This document shows, piece by piece, positions 1-15,500 of a DNA stretch of 64,000 nucleotides (positions are counted from its first letter, which is position 1; each line of letters opens with the position of its first letter). The notes under the pieces are model-generated. The model saw only the letters and a program-made list of their open reading frames with translations. It did no database searches and was not told where the DNA came from. The DNA comes from Mytilisepta virgata. Taxonomy: Eukaryota > Mollusca > Bivalvia > Mytilida > Mytilidae. The stretch is from contig CM051514.1 in NCBI GenBank assembly GCA_028015205.1, forward strand, positions 4,464,001 to 4,528,000, read 5' to 3'. A program made the translations under genes and the position numbers.

Positions 1-528
1 ATTTTACATGAAAGAAACTGTAGTTTTGGCGAAAAATGCAAATTCAGTCATGACATTAAGCAATTTATGGAGAAAAAACCGCCAGACATTGGTGCAGAAT
101 GCCATAATTTTCTGACATTTGGCAAATGTCATTATGGACTAGCTTGTCGATTTGGCAAGATGCACATTTCTGATGACTATAAGAATATTGTGAGCTCTGG
201 ACTTCATGAAAAGGTTTCAAAGGAAAAAATGACCTTGAATGTGTTAGATAAAGAACTTCAAGTGAAACTTTGGAAGAAAAAATATAATTTTTCAAAAAGT
301 AATGAGAATGTTGAAAAGATCAAGAAATGGTGCCAGGAAAAGACACAAGAAAGATTAGCGGCACAGTCAGCAGGAACAGTACAAGAGGAAACAACTCAGA
401 ATGAACAGTGGGAGAAAACTCCATTTACTGAGGACAAATTAGAAAGCTCATTGCCAAATCCATGTGGATCTAACTTAAATGATGTCTGTGATACTGAAAC
501 CAAATTACGAGAGCAAGAAAAGAAAATA
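1..528 (+). CDS. DUS3L: DUS3L exon 1 of window: CCCH zinc fingers and linker
   Basis: Frame 1 is open from the first base. It starts inside a CCCH finger ([12 protein letters not shown], its first Cys lies upstream). A complete second finger follows at residues 34-55 of the partial protein, with spacing C-x8-C-x5-C-x5-H, as in DUS3L homologues. The rest is a Lys/Glu/Gln-rich linker typical of the region between fingers and catalytic domain. The exon ends at 528 (phase 0) with donor gtatgt; continuing the frame runs into intronic AT repeats. Confidence 0.9.
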
Positions 529-3500
529 GTATGTACATTGTATATATATATATCTATGTGGTTAGAAATATTTAAAAAAAAACATTCCTGCTATATGGTT
601 TCTATAAAAAAAATCTATTAAGGTTGAAATGAAAGGATTTTTTTGGTGGGGTTGGGGGGGAGGGGTGGTATTTGTAATCTGTTGCACCAATTGAAAATGA
701 ATAATTTTGATTTTATCAATTTTATGGAAAGACTTTAAGGTCTACAACTCTTATGTTGAAGAAATTTTTATTAAAACATTTTTGGGTCAGAATATCCTAA
801 AACACTTATACATGTATTATATATTTCTTTCTGTCTAGCCAAACATTCTGTGAAATAATGCAAACATTGTTAATAATGTGGAAAAATTAAAAATAAGCAA
901 AGGATAAGGATGTTTTCCGTTAGAGACATAGAGATTATTTTAATAAAAAATGTTGACATACATGTTTTTACAAGGATCATAGTCATAGTATACGTACATG
1001 AACTACATTTGTACTTCTATATACACACATACATATATATATTTGTTGGGGCCTCGGTGGCTGAGTGGTCTAGGTAGTTCATTATGATTACTAATGATCA
1101 CTAGCCTGTCAACACTGAGGTTGTGAGTTCGAATCTCACCTGTGGCGGGGTGTGTTCGACTCCGATCTAAATTGACAAGGATTGCCAATTTTCCTACCGA
1201 AGGTCAGTGGTTCTCTCCGGGTACTCCGGATTCCTCCACCTATAAAAACTGGCCGCCACGATATAGCCAAATGTGCTGAAAACGGCGTAAAACTCCAACT
1301 AAACAAACAATATATATGTGTTGTGTACATGTTGTAACTTGTATGATGCAAATGCAAATTGCAGCATGTACAAAATTGCCCCATACAGATACAAAATTTG
1401 TCAACCAATTGGTTTCAACTTGTACAAAAGAATTGAAATAGATTGTTTAGTGAATTGAATACACCAATTTTCTAAATGGAGTGTACTAGAAAAGAATACC
1501 ATGAACATATTTACAAATAAAAAACATCAAAACAAATTTTTAAAATTTTGACTTACAATTCATTATCTATTCTCAGTACATTTTGTAAGTGTTCATATAA
1601 ACTTTTAAATTTTTTAATCTTTCTCTAATCATTTCAGAATTATTCAACTAATTTGGTGTATCCTAAGATATTATGTTTCGGAATTTCATTTTACATGTAC
1701 CTAGAAAGATGTTTTTACTTTGCTTGGATTTTTTTCACTGGCATGAAGGGGTTTTGTGCCTAGAAGTCATCCACAAAATCCCTTTGCTATATAATTAACC
1801 TCAATATTTTCCATATAACATAATGGGTTCAATGTTTGGGCAAATAGTCTATCCTTGATTTCAGGTGTGTTCTGAATGACCTGACAATTTAATTCATTAT
1901 TCATGGAAGTTAAGGTTTTACCTATATCATGTATATTTTTTTTTCTGTACACTTTACTGATATGGTTGTCAAGGGGGGAGTCCTTGAATTAACAATATCT
2001 TCTTTTAAATTTTAGACCAAAATTCAAATATTCTAAAGTTTGTCATTATATTTTGATTAATCGATCACAAATGTTGATTTTGGTCATTTACTCAAACCTG
2101 TTCATGACCCTGAGTTTTCCAATAAATTCAAATTTCCTGTAATTTTTAATATCACTGAAAAGGAAAAAAAAATTCTTATTCAAAATAGAAACAAATGGAA
2201 ATTCATTAGTAAGATATGATACTTATAATGGCATTTTATTTTTATAAAAATAGTCAGATTCTGTACAAGTTGCAACAATTGTTTTGATACATTCTGTACA
2301 AGTTGAAACCATTTTTTTACAAAATCTGTACAAGTTGAAACTTTTTTCTTTAATACCAATTCTGCAGTCTTTATGGGGTAATTTTTTCCATATTGTAACT
2401 TGTATTTTACATTTTACAAGTTCAACATGTACACAACATACATGTATATATATCATGACAGGTGTTCATTAAAAAAAAAAAACTACATTGTGTAATTATA
2501 CAGTAATTTCTTATTTTACAGATTGATTTTTCAAACAAGTTATACCTTGCCCCACTTACAACAGTAAGTACACATATATCATAGAAAAGTGCCAATATTT
2601 ATAGATTAATACATGGCCTTTTTCATGTTTCCCTTGTTTAGATAATATTATATTTTAGAAAAAATTCACTGTGATATATATCAGCATAAACGACCTACCC
2701 GTGATAAAATCATGATATTTTCAAGCCACTGTGAATTATTTCTGTTCTAATAGGACAGTTTCTACGAAATTTTGTAATGCTGCAACATAGGTATTCAGGT
2801 ACAAAGATGCCGTTGCATAACACAACTTATACTATGATGTCATTAAAGCTTGTGGGAAAGTTTACTATGATGTCATTAAAGCTTGTGGGAAAGTTTACTA
2901 TGATGTCATTAAAGCTTGTGGGAAAGTTTACTATGATGTCATTAAAGCTTGTGGGAAAGTTTACTATGATGTCATTAAAGCTTGTGGGAAAGTTTACTAT
3001 GGCATTGCCAAAAAAGCTGTCTGACATGTGTAACGTTGGAATCAAAATATCCATATTTTACCACATGTGTAGACTAAAAGCATTGAAGCAGGTCATATTA
3101 GAATTGCATTTATACTCTTATGGATTAAGCAATGCATGTAAAATAACATAGAAAATATAATCAAATTTCTTTTAGGTTGGCAATTTACCATTCCGAAGGA
3201 TATGTAAGACATATGGAGCTGATATCACCTGTAGTGAGATGGCCATGGCAACCAATATATTACAAGGTCAAATGTCAGAATGGGCATTGCTCAAACGACA
3301 TTATACTGAAGATTTATTTGGTATTCAGGTATAAGTTTATATAATTATTTTTAATTTTACAATGGTTGAAATTATTTTGTTCCTGGAATATTATATACTC
3401 ATTGACTGGGTATGAGAGCAATGCGTAGCCGATGGGCAATAGTAGGTATCAAGGAACAATAAACTTACTATTCCCCCAATATCTAGTCAGTAAGTTTTTT

Positions 3501-6500
3501 GTTATACAGAAGACAATTTACTGGTGAATAGTTTCCAGTACTATTTAACTGTTACCATTTACTGGTTAAATTTAGAAACTACTGGTATTCAACAGTAATA
3601 GTTTTAGGTTTAGAAATAGGCAAAATAGTCAAATTATATAGAAATAGGCAAAATAGTCAAATTATATAGAAAATGGCAAAATAGTCAAATTAAATAGAAT
3701 TAGTCAAAATAGTCAAATTATATAGAATTCAAATTATATAGAAAAAACATCCTGAGTTAATAATAATCATACTGTGGATTCATTAAAATTTGTTGTATAC
3801 CATTTATTAATCCTAAGTAGGCCTAAACAATACACACTTTCTCATAAATTACAGTAATGACATCTTGTAAAAAGATAATAAAGCAGAAATTATTGAAATT
3901 ATCGTAATCGGATTAAAAATATGGATGTATATGCCCGAGGTATTTGGTGACAAGTGATTGCAATTTTGTCCATATATATTTCACACCTGATTAACCTAAC
4001 AAGTAAATAATTACAGATTTTGTTAATCTTGTTAAATTCATGACAAGCTTTGTTCCGTTAAAAATTTGAAGAATCTGTTTGTTAGACTTTTGTTTTATAA
4101 GCGCTTAAAATCAGTACTTTACTGTACAATATCAATGTCTGATCGGCACATTTTGTCGCAGTTCATGATATCTGATGTGCCAAGCCACGAATTTCAGTAT
4201 TTCAACAACTTTTTATAATTTTTTTCTAGGCCAGCAATCCGAGAATTTACGTATCCCACGAAATTCCTTTTTTTCTCTATCCACGAAAATAAATGAATCC
4301 ACAGTATGTATTTAATTTGTGGATGAAGTTGAGACTTTATTTAGATATTGTTTGAGTGGTGAACACTGCAATTATAAAATGAAGGACTACATTTAAAATG
4401 GTGTGCAATGAGCCTTTTGAAAAGGAAATAAATTAGTGCTCATAATAATTATGATCAGATTGGATAATTTTTTGTTTTCATAGTGTCAGAGAAATGAGAT
4501 TTGTGATGGAGTTTAATTCAGAAAATAGTGTTTTGCTTATTAACATTGCATAGATTTTTTATTTTCATAACAGTCTCAGTGTTTAATCTCAGAAGAGTGC
4601 TAAAAGATTTATATGCATTTATTATTCTAGATCTGTGGAGGCTGGGCTGACACTTTAACACGCTGTTCACAACTGATAAATGAGAATTTAGAGGCAGATT
4701 TTATAGACCTGAACTGCGGTTGTCCCATAGATCTTCTTTATAAAAAGGTAGGTCTGAAGATGTATAGAACAGCATAAACCTGAACTGTGGTTGTCCCATA
4801 AATGTTGTTTATAAAAAGATAGGTCTGAAGATGTATAGAACAGCATAAACCTAATCTGTGGTTGTTCCATAGATCTTCTTTAAAAAAAGGTAGGTCTGAA
4901 GATGTATAGAACAGCATAAACCTAAATTGTGGTTGTTCCATAGATCTTCTTTATAAAAAGGTAGGTCTGAAGATGTACAGAACAGCATAGACCTGGACTG
5001 TGGTTGTCCCATAAATCTTGTTTATAAAAAGGTAGGTCATAAGATATACAGAACAGCATTGACCTGAACTTTGGTTGTCCCATAGATCCTGTTTATAACT
5101 AGAAGTTCGCCTTAGCCTGTAATGCTCACCTGGCTATTACTTGGCCATTATAAAATCTAAGCTCTTGTATCCACAAGGCTGCAAAAGAAACACAAAATGT
5201 CAATAAACCTTGGTCTAAAGAAAGGTGGACAATTTGCATCTGTCCTTCCAAAATGAGATTCCTGCCAACTTTGGTTACAGTTTGCCCATTAGTTCCTGAG
5301 CAAATGACAAAAAAGTCTTTTCCCACATGGTTTCAATGGAAAGTTAACAGCTGCACCATTGGTTGATCAAATGAATCTCAACCAAAAGTGGATCTTTTGT
5401 AGAGGGTACTATTTTCATCAATCCTGCAAAGCTTCAAAACATTTCTTAAGTAGTATTAGAGGAGAAGAATTTTTGAAAATTGGCCAATCAAAATCAGAGA
5501 TGGCCTCTGGTGGCCATGTTGTTCATACAATCGGAATGGAAGGTGGAACGTTTGTGGAGGTCTTTCCATACGTCTTTCCTACTATCTTTGGTCCCTTGGT
5601 ATCGTAAAACTCAACTCTGACATAAAACTTAACCTAAGTCAATGAAGCACATTAGGTAGGTCAGAGTGACCTAATTTTGGTGGGAGGCTGTATTACTCCA
5701 CGAGATGCACCCTCACACCATGTAATATGATTATAGGTATCTTGGTATTGGAGAACTGAACTCGGACGTAAAACTTAACCTATGTTAATGAAGTGCGATA
5801 AGAAGGTCAGAGTGAGCTAATTTTTATGGGAGGCTGTGTTACTAGCTGAGATGCACCCTCACACCAAGTAATATGATTATAGGTCGCTTGGTATCAGAGA
5901 ACTGAATTTGGACGTAAAACTTCACCTAATTCAATGAAGCATGATAAGAAGGTCAGAGTGACCTAATTTTGGTGGGATGCTGTGTTACTCCCTGAGATGC
6001 ACCCTCAAAGCATGTAATATGGGTCAAGTGACCTTCATCGTATGTCACATGGTCCAACTCTTCATCATGCACCTGGACACAAAAATATATGACTCTATGT
6101 CAACTAGTAATTGAGAACTGGCTGTGGACGCTTACACGGACGTGAATACCGGGGGTACTCCATTAGTCCCCCTCAACTTGAACTAAAAATGTATATGTTA
6201 TATAGTTTTTGTGTTAAAAGTAAAAATTGGGTTGTGGAGACATATTTATGTCAAAAATTTTTTTTGAATTATTCTTTCAGGGTGAAGGCTGTGCCTTGAT
6301 GGGTAAATCAAACAAATTTGAACAGATTATTAGAAGTATGAAGTCAGTGTTAGATATACCACTCACCGTGAAAATGAGGGTCGGAATCATGGACAACAAA
6401 AATATTGCACATCTTCTGACCCCAAAGTTACGTGATTGGGGTGTATCCATGGTCACTGTAAGTAATATCAATATATGTCAGCTTTGAAAAGTCAAAAATT

Positions 6501-9500
6501 TTTTATACGCCCGTCAAAATTTTGACGGGACGTATTATGGTATACAAATGTCCGCTGTCCGTCTAACTGTCTGTCCGTCGTTAACGTGTCGCACCGTAAC
6601 TTGAGAACAACTTATCCAAATTTCATGAAACTTAACATAGTTATTTCTTATGATGGTCAAACGATCTGTATACTTTTTGGTGAAAATAAGATTAAAACTT
6701 TTTGAGTTACGGGACTTTGTAACTAAAACGTGTGTGTTTTTTTCAAATGTCGCGCCATATCTCAAAAACGATTTATGATTATTGCTTAAAACTTTACACA
6801 CTTCTTAGTACTTATATTAACCTAAAGATCGGTATACTTTTTGGTGATGATTCAAAATTTTATTTTAGAGTTATTGAGATTTTTGTAAAAAAAGGGGCGG
6901 TTTTCACATGTCGCGCTGTATTTCAGAAACAATTTATGATTATTACATAAAACTTCACACACTTGTAAGTTATATTAATCTGAAGATCTGTATACTTTTT
7001 CATGATGATTCTTTATTTTATTTTTGAGTTACTGAATTTTTATTAAGCTTTTTGGTAAAAAAAGGTAGTCTGTTTTGGTCACATTTCGTGCCGTATCTCT
7101 ATTGCTTAAAAGTTTACACGCTTATGTTTTGCCGGGTTTCCATATACATCCCACCAGCAGCTCCACTAAAAGGGGGATTCCAAAAACATTTATTATGTTT
7201 TTTTCACAAGACGACGGGCGTATCTTGTGCTCGTGTCGCAGCTGTTTATTGTCTTATGCATGCCAAAAATAATTGCTTTTAGATGAACATATAAATTCAA
7301 TAACATATTAATTGACAATGGAGTTAAATACGATGGATCTTTGTTAGTTAGAGGCATTGACTGGTTCTGCAGAATTGAAATCTCTCTGAAGTTACTTAAC
7401 ATTTAATTGCAAAACCTATGGTGTTTGATTTATTTGACCTAGAAAGGTCAAGGTTGAAAATTACCTTAAAAACCACTCTCCAGAAAGCAAATGTTCAGTT
7501 AATTTGTCTTTCATATAATTTAGGACTGACTGGAAAGATTAGTTGCTGAGAGAGAGAGACTTGTTTAAATGAGTAGCTAAATATATTCCAGCCAGTATTC
7601 TACAGAGTAGAATTTACGAATAACTGGAAAGAACAGTTTCCTGGAGAGAATGTAGAGTGTGTATATTCCAGCATGTTTTATTATGGTGTTTTAGATATGT
7701 GAAAAAAGGCAATACAGGATTTATTTTATCATGTAATTAATCTGAATTTATACCACACATTGTTAATATTCACTTATAATCCACTTTTGATCTTATATTT
7801 CCATTGTTTGTCTTGTTTATCTTGCCTGTCTTCATTTTCACATGCTAAATTTTTATACAAAATGATTGAAACAAGTTATTTTGCCATGCAAATACAGATC
7901 TCAAGTCATGCTTTTCAGATTTTCTACTATACATATAATTGTACATCATGGTTACGAAAGAAATGGTGGCCACTATATGCCACGTTATTATACCCCCTGA
8001 AAACGAAGTTTAGGGGGGTATATAGGTTTCAGTCTGTCTGTCTGTCAGTCCGTCTGTCCGAACTACGTGTACATGCTTTGTGTTATCAATTCCCGTTACA
8101 GCTTATTCGGACCTGTTTACCGCTACGATTTTAGCTTTATCACTACGATTTTGACAGACCCCCAAATTACGCCTTCTGCCCTAATAAATGTTTTTCTACG
8201 TCAACTAAGTAAAAAAAGAAAAACGCAAAATTTGCTCAGAACCTTTCGCGACATGTCGATATGCCCAGGCATAAAGATAAAGGACGCTCGAATTAACGTT
8301 GACTTCTCATCAGGGCACTTCGACTGATGGTAGAACTTTCGTCTTTGCAAATGCCCATAAGATTTTGACTCGGCATCATTTAATGGTGGCATGATGAAGC
8401 CAGTAAAAATCATGCCAGCCAAATGTGAATACACTGATCTTTGGAAATTCCTTCAATCTTCATCAAAAGCAAAACCTTTATATTATGCACTACACATATG
8501 TGTCAGTCAATGAAGTCTCACAAATATTTCCATGTGCTCACAGAGGTAATTTTTACTGGTGAAGTCTCACAAGTATTTGGAAAAGTGCCGAAAATCGGAA
8601 GAGGACAAAACGAGGGTGGCTGATGATATGCACAATATTAGCTCAAAATGAATTCCCATTTAGTACAGCTCCGCTCCTAACAATTTGCATTAAGGAAATG
8701 TTTCCAGATTAATGACTTGCTGCAGGTATATAGATCATTTTATCAACTATCAACATAAAAATACTTTCTCACAAAGACAAGTAAGATTTCATTAGGATAA
8801 ATGAAATTTGTCCCAGCTTGTCTTTCACTCTCTCTCTTAATTCCCTCTATTATGGTTGGTGATGGGAAGGGGGGTAAAAAAGCGTATTTTCTAGGGGCCA
8901 CTATGCCCAAATTATTTTCAAGTTTGGAATTAGTCTTTTTTCCAGCATTTTTTCCAGCAAATGTCTCCCATCCCCCACCCCCTTCTTTAAGAACTTTGAC
9001 TTATCCTCAAGGCAATTCGACTGATTGTAGAACTTTCGACTTTGCAAACGCCCATACATTTTGACTCGGCATGTTTTACTGGTGAAGTCTCACAAATATT
9101 TGGAAAAGTGCCGAAATTCGGAAGTGGACAAAACGAGGGGGGCCTGATCATGTGCACAATCATAGTTCAAATTGAATTATCATGTTGATAAAATGATCTA
9201 CATACCTGCAGCAAGTCATTAAGATTTTCTATCATCATTTTTGCATTTTGAACTTGCTCATTTTCCAACAATATTCTATATGAAGAGTACCCATTTTGTG
9301 TAATCAATTCCTCTTACAGCTTTAAATCAATGGTCTGAAACTTTGCAGGGTGTTTCATCTACTCCTCTTACAGCTTTTACTTTTTAAAGTGCAGAGGGCT
9401 CAACAGATGCATGATCAGGGGGTATCAATAGTCCATTAAGGACAGATTATGTGGACAGGTTTACAAAGCAGTTGGCATGGGGGGTATTTGTGGCCCACTA

Positions 9501-12500
9501 GATAACAGTAACTCTAGTTTAACCCTGCAATGCCACTAAATATTGAATTTTAATTGTGATGTTACTGTGGTTGTCAGTACAGTCAATAGAATATTGTGGC
9601 AATGTTTGTTCCAAGAAATATGCATTATTAAGGTCCGTTTTCTCCTTGAGGCAAAAATCTCCATAATTTATTGACCAGTAATAAATAATAAATATGTTTA
9701 CACTATCTTTTTCAGCAAACAGTTTTTAAGATGTTTTTCATCCCAATAAAAAATATACTTACATTTCATGCTGTTAAAAAAAGCAATACATTATACATAT
9801 CAAAATTGATTCTTTCATATAAAAAACATGTAATTTTGGGATCATTCGACCAAACCTTCATGTGAGGTATGTGTAAAAGTCAAGTTTTAATAATCCTAAG
9901 TATCACATACATCCTTGGGCTACCAAATTGAAATGTGTATATCCAACATTATTAAGAAGCATAAAATCTGTGTTGAAAACAAATATAAAGACCTATGTAC
10001 ATGTATTTCTAATTAGTTTATACTCATATTCAATGACATCATGTTGTTTTATATTTCTTTGTGTAAGTGGCTGCACTAGTGAATATAGTGAAAGGTACAA
10101 ATTAACGGAATTGTTCCGACAGTGCATCTGTGTAATGTTATTTTCAATTGTATGTTCACGCAGCATAGGTAACCAATTAATATCACACTGTGATATGCAT
10201 CAGCTGCCATGTTCCATGTCATGACAGTTTTCAGGATACGCCACAAAATCATGGGTTTTTTTTTGTAATAAGACTGTCTAAGACAGGTTCATAAATATAT
10301 ATATTTCTCTAATGTCAATTTTACCCTTTCTGAACCTGTTGTTTATCAAAAATTTAATGAAGGTGTGGTTGCCGATGATGTCAGTCGATGATTGGTTCAA
10401 ACAAAAGGTCATAACTTTTCAGAACGATTTTTACGTTTTGATTTCTCGGAATCTATCATTAACTCCATAGCAACAAATAAACATGTTGAGCAAGCTTATG
10501 AAGTAACTATAATGACTGCGAAGGTGATTTTGGTCGAATAAATATAAAAAAAATGCTTAATAATCATTACAGAAACATATTTTTTACATCGTTACTCAAG
10601 GAATATGCGATTTATCAAATCTCAATAGTTAAATTATCGAATTTTTATTTGTACTTTAAAGTCAGATAATTTAACTATCTCGATAGATAAATCCGGTAAT
10701 CCTCTGGAAACAATGTAAGGATCTATATATATAAATATATTCGCAAACAGAGGAAAACAATTGTTGTGTTGCCTGCGGAACACATGGTCGACACATAGGG
10801 ATCACTATCTGGCATCTTTTGTCATCTTGCGTCGTCACACTTTTCTTCTATCCTCAACTACTCGTAAACCGCTCTAAGGAATTTGATGAAACTTTCTCTG
10901 TGCATTAACCTTAATCCACAGGTTTGCATATATATTTCATTTTTAGAAAATTAAAAATATTGTTTTGTAAAAATTGATGTTTTTGAAAAAAAGGTGGAGG
11001 TCAAAACTTCTATCCTCAACTAGTCCATAACCGCTCAAAGCAATTTGATGAAACTTTCTCTGTGCATTAACCTTAATGCACAGATGTGCATATATATTTC
11101 ATTTTTAGAAAATTTTAAATTTCTTTTTGTAAAAATTGACATTTTTGAAAAAAGTGGAGTCAAAACCTCTTTCCTCAACTACTCCATAACCGCTCAAAGC
11201 AATTTGACGAAACTTTCTCTGTGCATTAACCTTAATGCAAAGGTGTGCATATATATTTCATTTATAGAAAATTTTAATATCTTTTGTAAAAATTGACGTC
11301 CGCAGGTGACACATGTCTTCCTTGGAAGACTCGCACATTTTTTTAGGAAAAAATATGTCCTTTTTTGGCAGGTGGCCTTTACATAATGTTTTTTTTATGT
11401 TGGGCAGAGTGATTTGCTGTATTTTTTTGGCAACCTATTATTAGGTTTCAATATATTAATTCTATAATTATTGATTAGATTCATGGGAGATCAAGAGAAC
11501 AGAGATATACCAAATTAGCAGACTGGGACTATATCAATATGTGTGCTGAAATTTGTAAACCAATGCCTGTATTTGGTAAGATTTATTTCCCTTTATTCAT
11601 TGTTGCAAAATTTTACATAGAGCAAGAGTTAATTTTTTGGTCTTTGAAACTTGAAATGGCATATACAGATATATCCCAGTTATAGGACATATACATTGTA
11701 ATATGAGTTACAGATTGAAAATCAGTGCTGAAATTGAATTTTTCACTGGGTTAATTTACCCTAAGAATAAAACTGAATACTTTAAAGTGATCAAAATCAA
11801 ACATCTAACTCAACAGAACTCATCTGTATACAGCCCAATATAAAAGTAACAGAACTCAGCTGTATACAGCCCAATATAAAAGTAACAGAACTCGGCTATG
11901 TACAGCCCAATATAAAAGTAACAGAACTCGGCTATGCACAACCCAATATAAAAGTAACAGAACTCAGCTGTGTAGAGCCCAATATAAAAGTGACAATATT
12001 TTGTGTACATGAATGATGATATATGATTTATTGTTTGTAACCTTGAAGGTAAATGAATGAGAAGTGTAAAGCACTTGCTCAGTGATAGAATTACCTATGT
12101 GTTTGTATGAAGATTATTTTCTGCAGACCTAAGTGTTTGCATTTGTCAATCAAATATGCAAGGTTTGCAAAAGACCAATGTACAAAAATAGTGGAACTAC
12201 CAGTACTATCAGATGTCAGATGATGTGATGAAAAAGTATACATTGTGTGGTATGAGTCAAGTCAAAGAGTCATATTTCTTAAAAATTTCAATCTATGAAT
12301 TTAAAGTTGGATCTTGAGCCAAATCAAATGGACACCATTACATGTATAAAAAAAATATTTAGAAATAGTTCCTTCTAGAAGTACTGGATCAGATTAGACT
12401 AAATGTAGATGAATAGTTCTAGAATTATCTTTCAAAGTGATTCCTGGAACTTATGTGCTTGGACCAATATTGCCACTGAAACTTGGAACTTCACTAGATC

Positions 12501-15500
12501 ACATGACTTGGTTTCACAGAAATATATTATCCTTTCTAAGCTCACCAGCTGGCCCATGAAAATAGAAAAATCAGCTTAGAAATATTTAAAAAGTGATCTT
12601 AAAAACTACTGGAGGATGTTGGACAAAACGTGGAGGAAAGATCTCATTTCAGAATATATTGAACCAATATGGCTACTTTTACTGAACAAAAATCATTAAA
12701 AAGCATTGCATTACCATGAACGATGTTGTTTAAATCCTCTTTATGGCATTGATAATTATGCACATTAAATGCAGCTTCTTAGAGTATTCTAATTGAAATC
12801 AGATATTGTGTTAGCATTATCAGTACAAGGTGATAGGGACTGTTAGAGGTTTCTAGATTACATAATGTGGAGAGTGTCGGCTATATTATTTAATTTTTTA
12901 TTCATGCATAAAGATTGTGTACTTAAATTATTATATATATTTGCAGGAAATGGGGATATTTTGTCTTATGAAGATTTAGACCGACACATCAAAGAAACAG
13001 AGGTCAAAGGTTGCATGATTGCAAGGTTAGTGTTACATTAATTTATTGTTTCAGGGAGAAAAAATAAAGTTATCTATTTATAATTTCTATAATTTGCAAT
13101 ACTAAGTTTATAATATTTTTTCTTTTTATATGGAAAACATTGTGAAAATCATTTGAAAAAACAGAGGTATTGCAGATATTGAGATATTTCCAAATTTTGT
13201 CGTAATATTGATGTCATGATAATGGAAAACATTTTTGAAAAAAAACAGTAAAACCTACATAAGGGGATTGGTTTACACAGGTTAAATTTAGAAAGTTCTC
13301 TATATTTTGATGCAAAATTCAGTTTATACATTTTTCCATGTTTAGAAAGGATTCACTGTTAAACTTCTCGCTGAGTGACTTCAAATCATCTCTGTTGGGA
13401 GCTCCCTAGTACACATCTGCCTCTTTTGTCGCCTTTCCCCATTCCCACCTGAAATATATTTACCTCTCCTCATGTCAACCTGCCCATGTGCATACCTTTC
13501 CTAATGTCAACCTGCCCATGTGCTCACCTTTCCTAATGCCCACCTGCCCATCTGCTCACCAGCTGCACATGTACATCACCAAACTAATATTCACATTTTT
13601 TTTTCCAATGAAAATTCTGATTAAAAACTTGATGAGATTTCTTCGAAATTTTGCTTGACAGGTCTAGAGATTTCCACTTTTATATTTCCTTTTAAATTTG
13701 AATACAATTTATAATTTATTAAAGATACTCGGTCAGCTTATAAAATATAATTATTTCTGATCAGATTCTGAACAAATTCTAGGTCACACTACATCATTTC
13801 CTAGAATTCTGACACAGAAAAAAACATAAGACATTGTAATTTACTAATAGTGAAAATAAAAGGAAGTATTTGGCATTTTATTAGTGATATATAAGTTTAT
13901 TTTTCACTGATATCTTACAAAAAGCCAATATTGTTGTTCTTCTATAAGATGATATTGTTTCATAAATAAAATGTTTGTCCTTCCGGAGAAAATGAGTCAT
14001 AAAATATATAGTGCAAAATTTTCTGACTTAATCTATTTTAAAGTATATATCTGAAAAAAATCCTGATATCTCAGAATAATTCATTTGTACAAAAAGTATA
14101 CTATGTAGTATATTTACCCCTGATATATCTGTATTTACTCAGGACATGATACTGTAGGGTTATTGCATTGATGTTGAGAAATATTTTCCAAAGCAAAATG
14201 ATATTGCATGAGCTTGGGAGTGCTATGATTAATTTGCAAGGGAAAATATTCCCCAATATTCTAGCAATAACCCTTTTTAGCTTACCTGGCTAAAGCCAGG
14301 GTGAGCTTTTGCCATCACTTTGCGTCAGTCGTTCATCGTCCGTCATCCTTCCGTCCGTCTGTTAACTTTCACATTTCAATCTTCTTCTCCAAAACCCCAT
14401 GGCCAATTGAAACCAAACTTGGTGGGGATGTTCATTGGATGATCCTCTGCAAACATTATGTTTTGCTTCTGATCCAAAATTCAACATGGCTGCCAGGGCC
14501 ATTTATGAACTCTGATTGGCTGAAATTTAAAAAATCTTCTCTGAAACTACAAAAGTAATTGACTTTCAAAATTGTGTTTGATAACCTTGAATGTCAACTA
14601 AGATGGCCACCACAACCTAATTTTGTTTAACATTGTAAAAACCAGCTAAGACATATTTTCAGTCCTGCTGAAGGTGGACAAGTTAAATTCAGGTGAGCGA
14701 TACAGGTTTTGAAACTCCGATTTCTCGAAAAGTCGAACAAAAATTTCGGTCCGTACAACAATAAAAGTGTGTTTTTTCACCTGGGAAAACTAGAACTCAT
14801 TAATTAAATGGACAGGTATTACCTGATGCTTACAGTTACACATCAATAAATCAATATCTGATAACAATAGATTGGCATGACAGGTAGATGTTTACAGATC
14901 GATTTAATAAAGATGTCATGATTAGTGTTTATTAGTTATTAACCTTTTCAATTTTTATTAAAAAGAATTTAATTATTATTACCAGCTATACAAAGCCGTA
15001 ATTATTAAAATAACGGCCAACATTAAAGGTCATAATTCATTTCACTAATTTATGTTCAATGTGTGTTGTGATCAGTTGTGACCTTGTACTATGTAGCATC
15101 ATGATGTAATGGTGTGTATCCAATAAATGTTTAGATATTTTACTTTGAGTTTTATTTACACTTCGATGATTATATTAAAGAAGTAATTCTGTGAACAAAA
15201 CATTCTCGAATCCCAATTTCTGTACACGGAAATTACCAGACAATCGATATCCATTCCAAACTTGGGTAAACAAAGCCAATGCACAACACAATTTGTCTTT
15301 ACACACAAAATATTAAAAACGTGTATCATATAAATTATTTACAATTGTTTTCAAATGAAAACAAACATAGGTCGTCAGTAAAGATACTCCATAGTAGTGT
15401 GTAATATTATTTGTACATACACATACACAGTATGGCACTGGAAAATTTCCGTACTTGAACAAACTTCAATAACTAGAACAACCAATAACTCGAACAGATT

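Noticed and set aside
1050..1145. Functional tRNA gene
   Set aside because: A and B boxes are present, but the anticodon region does not fold as a tRNA and a SINE body and tail follow.
2777..3151. 124-codon ORF with [11 protein letters not shown] repeats
   Set aside because: Created by the 33-bp minisatellite inside a DUS3L intron.
4688..4941. Minus-strand ORFs over the 71-bp array
   Set aside because: Antisense shadows of repeated exon sequence.
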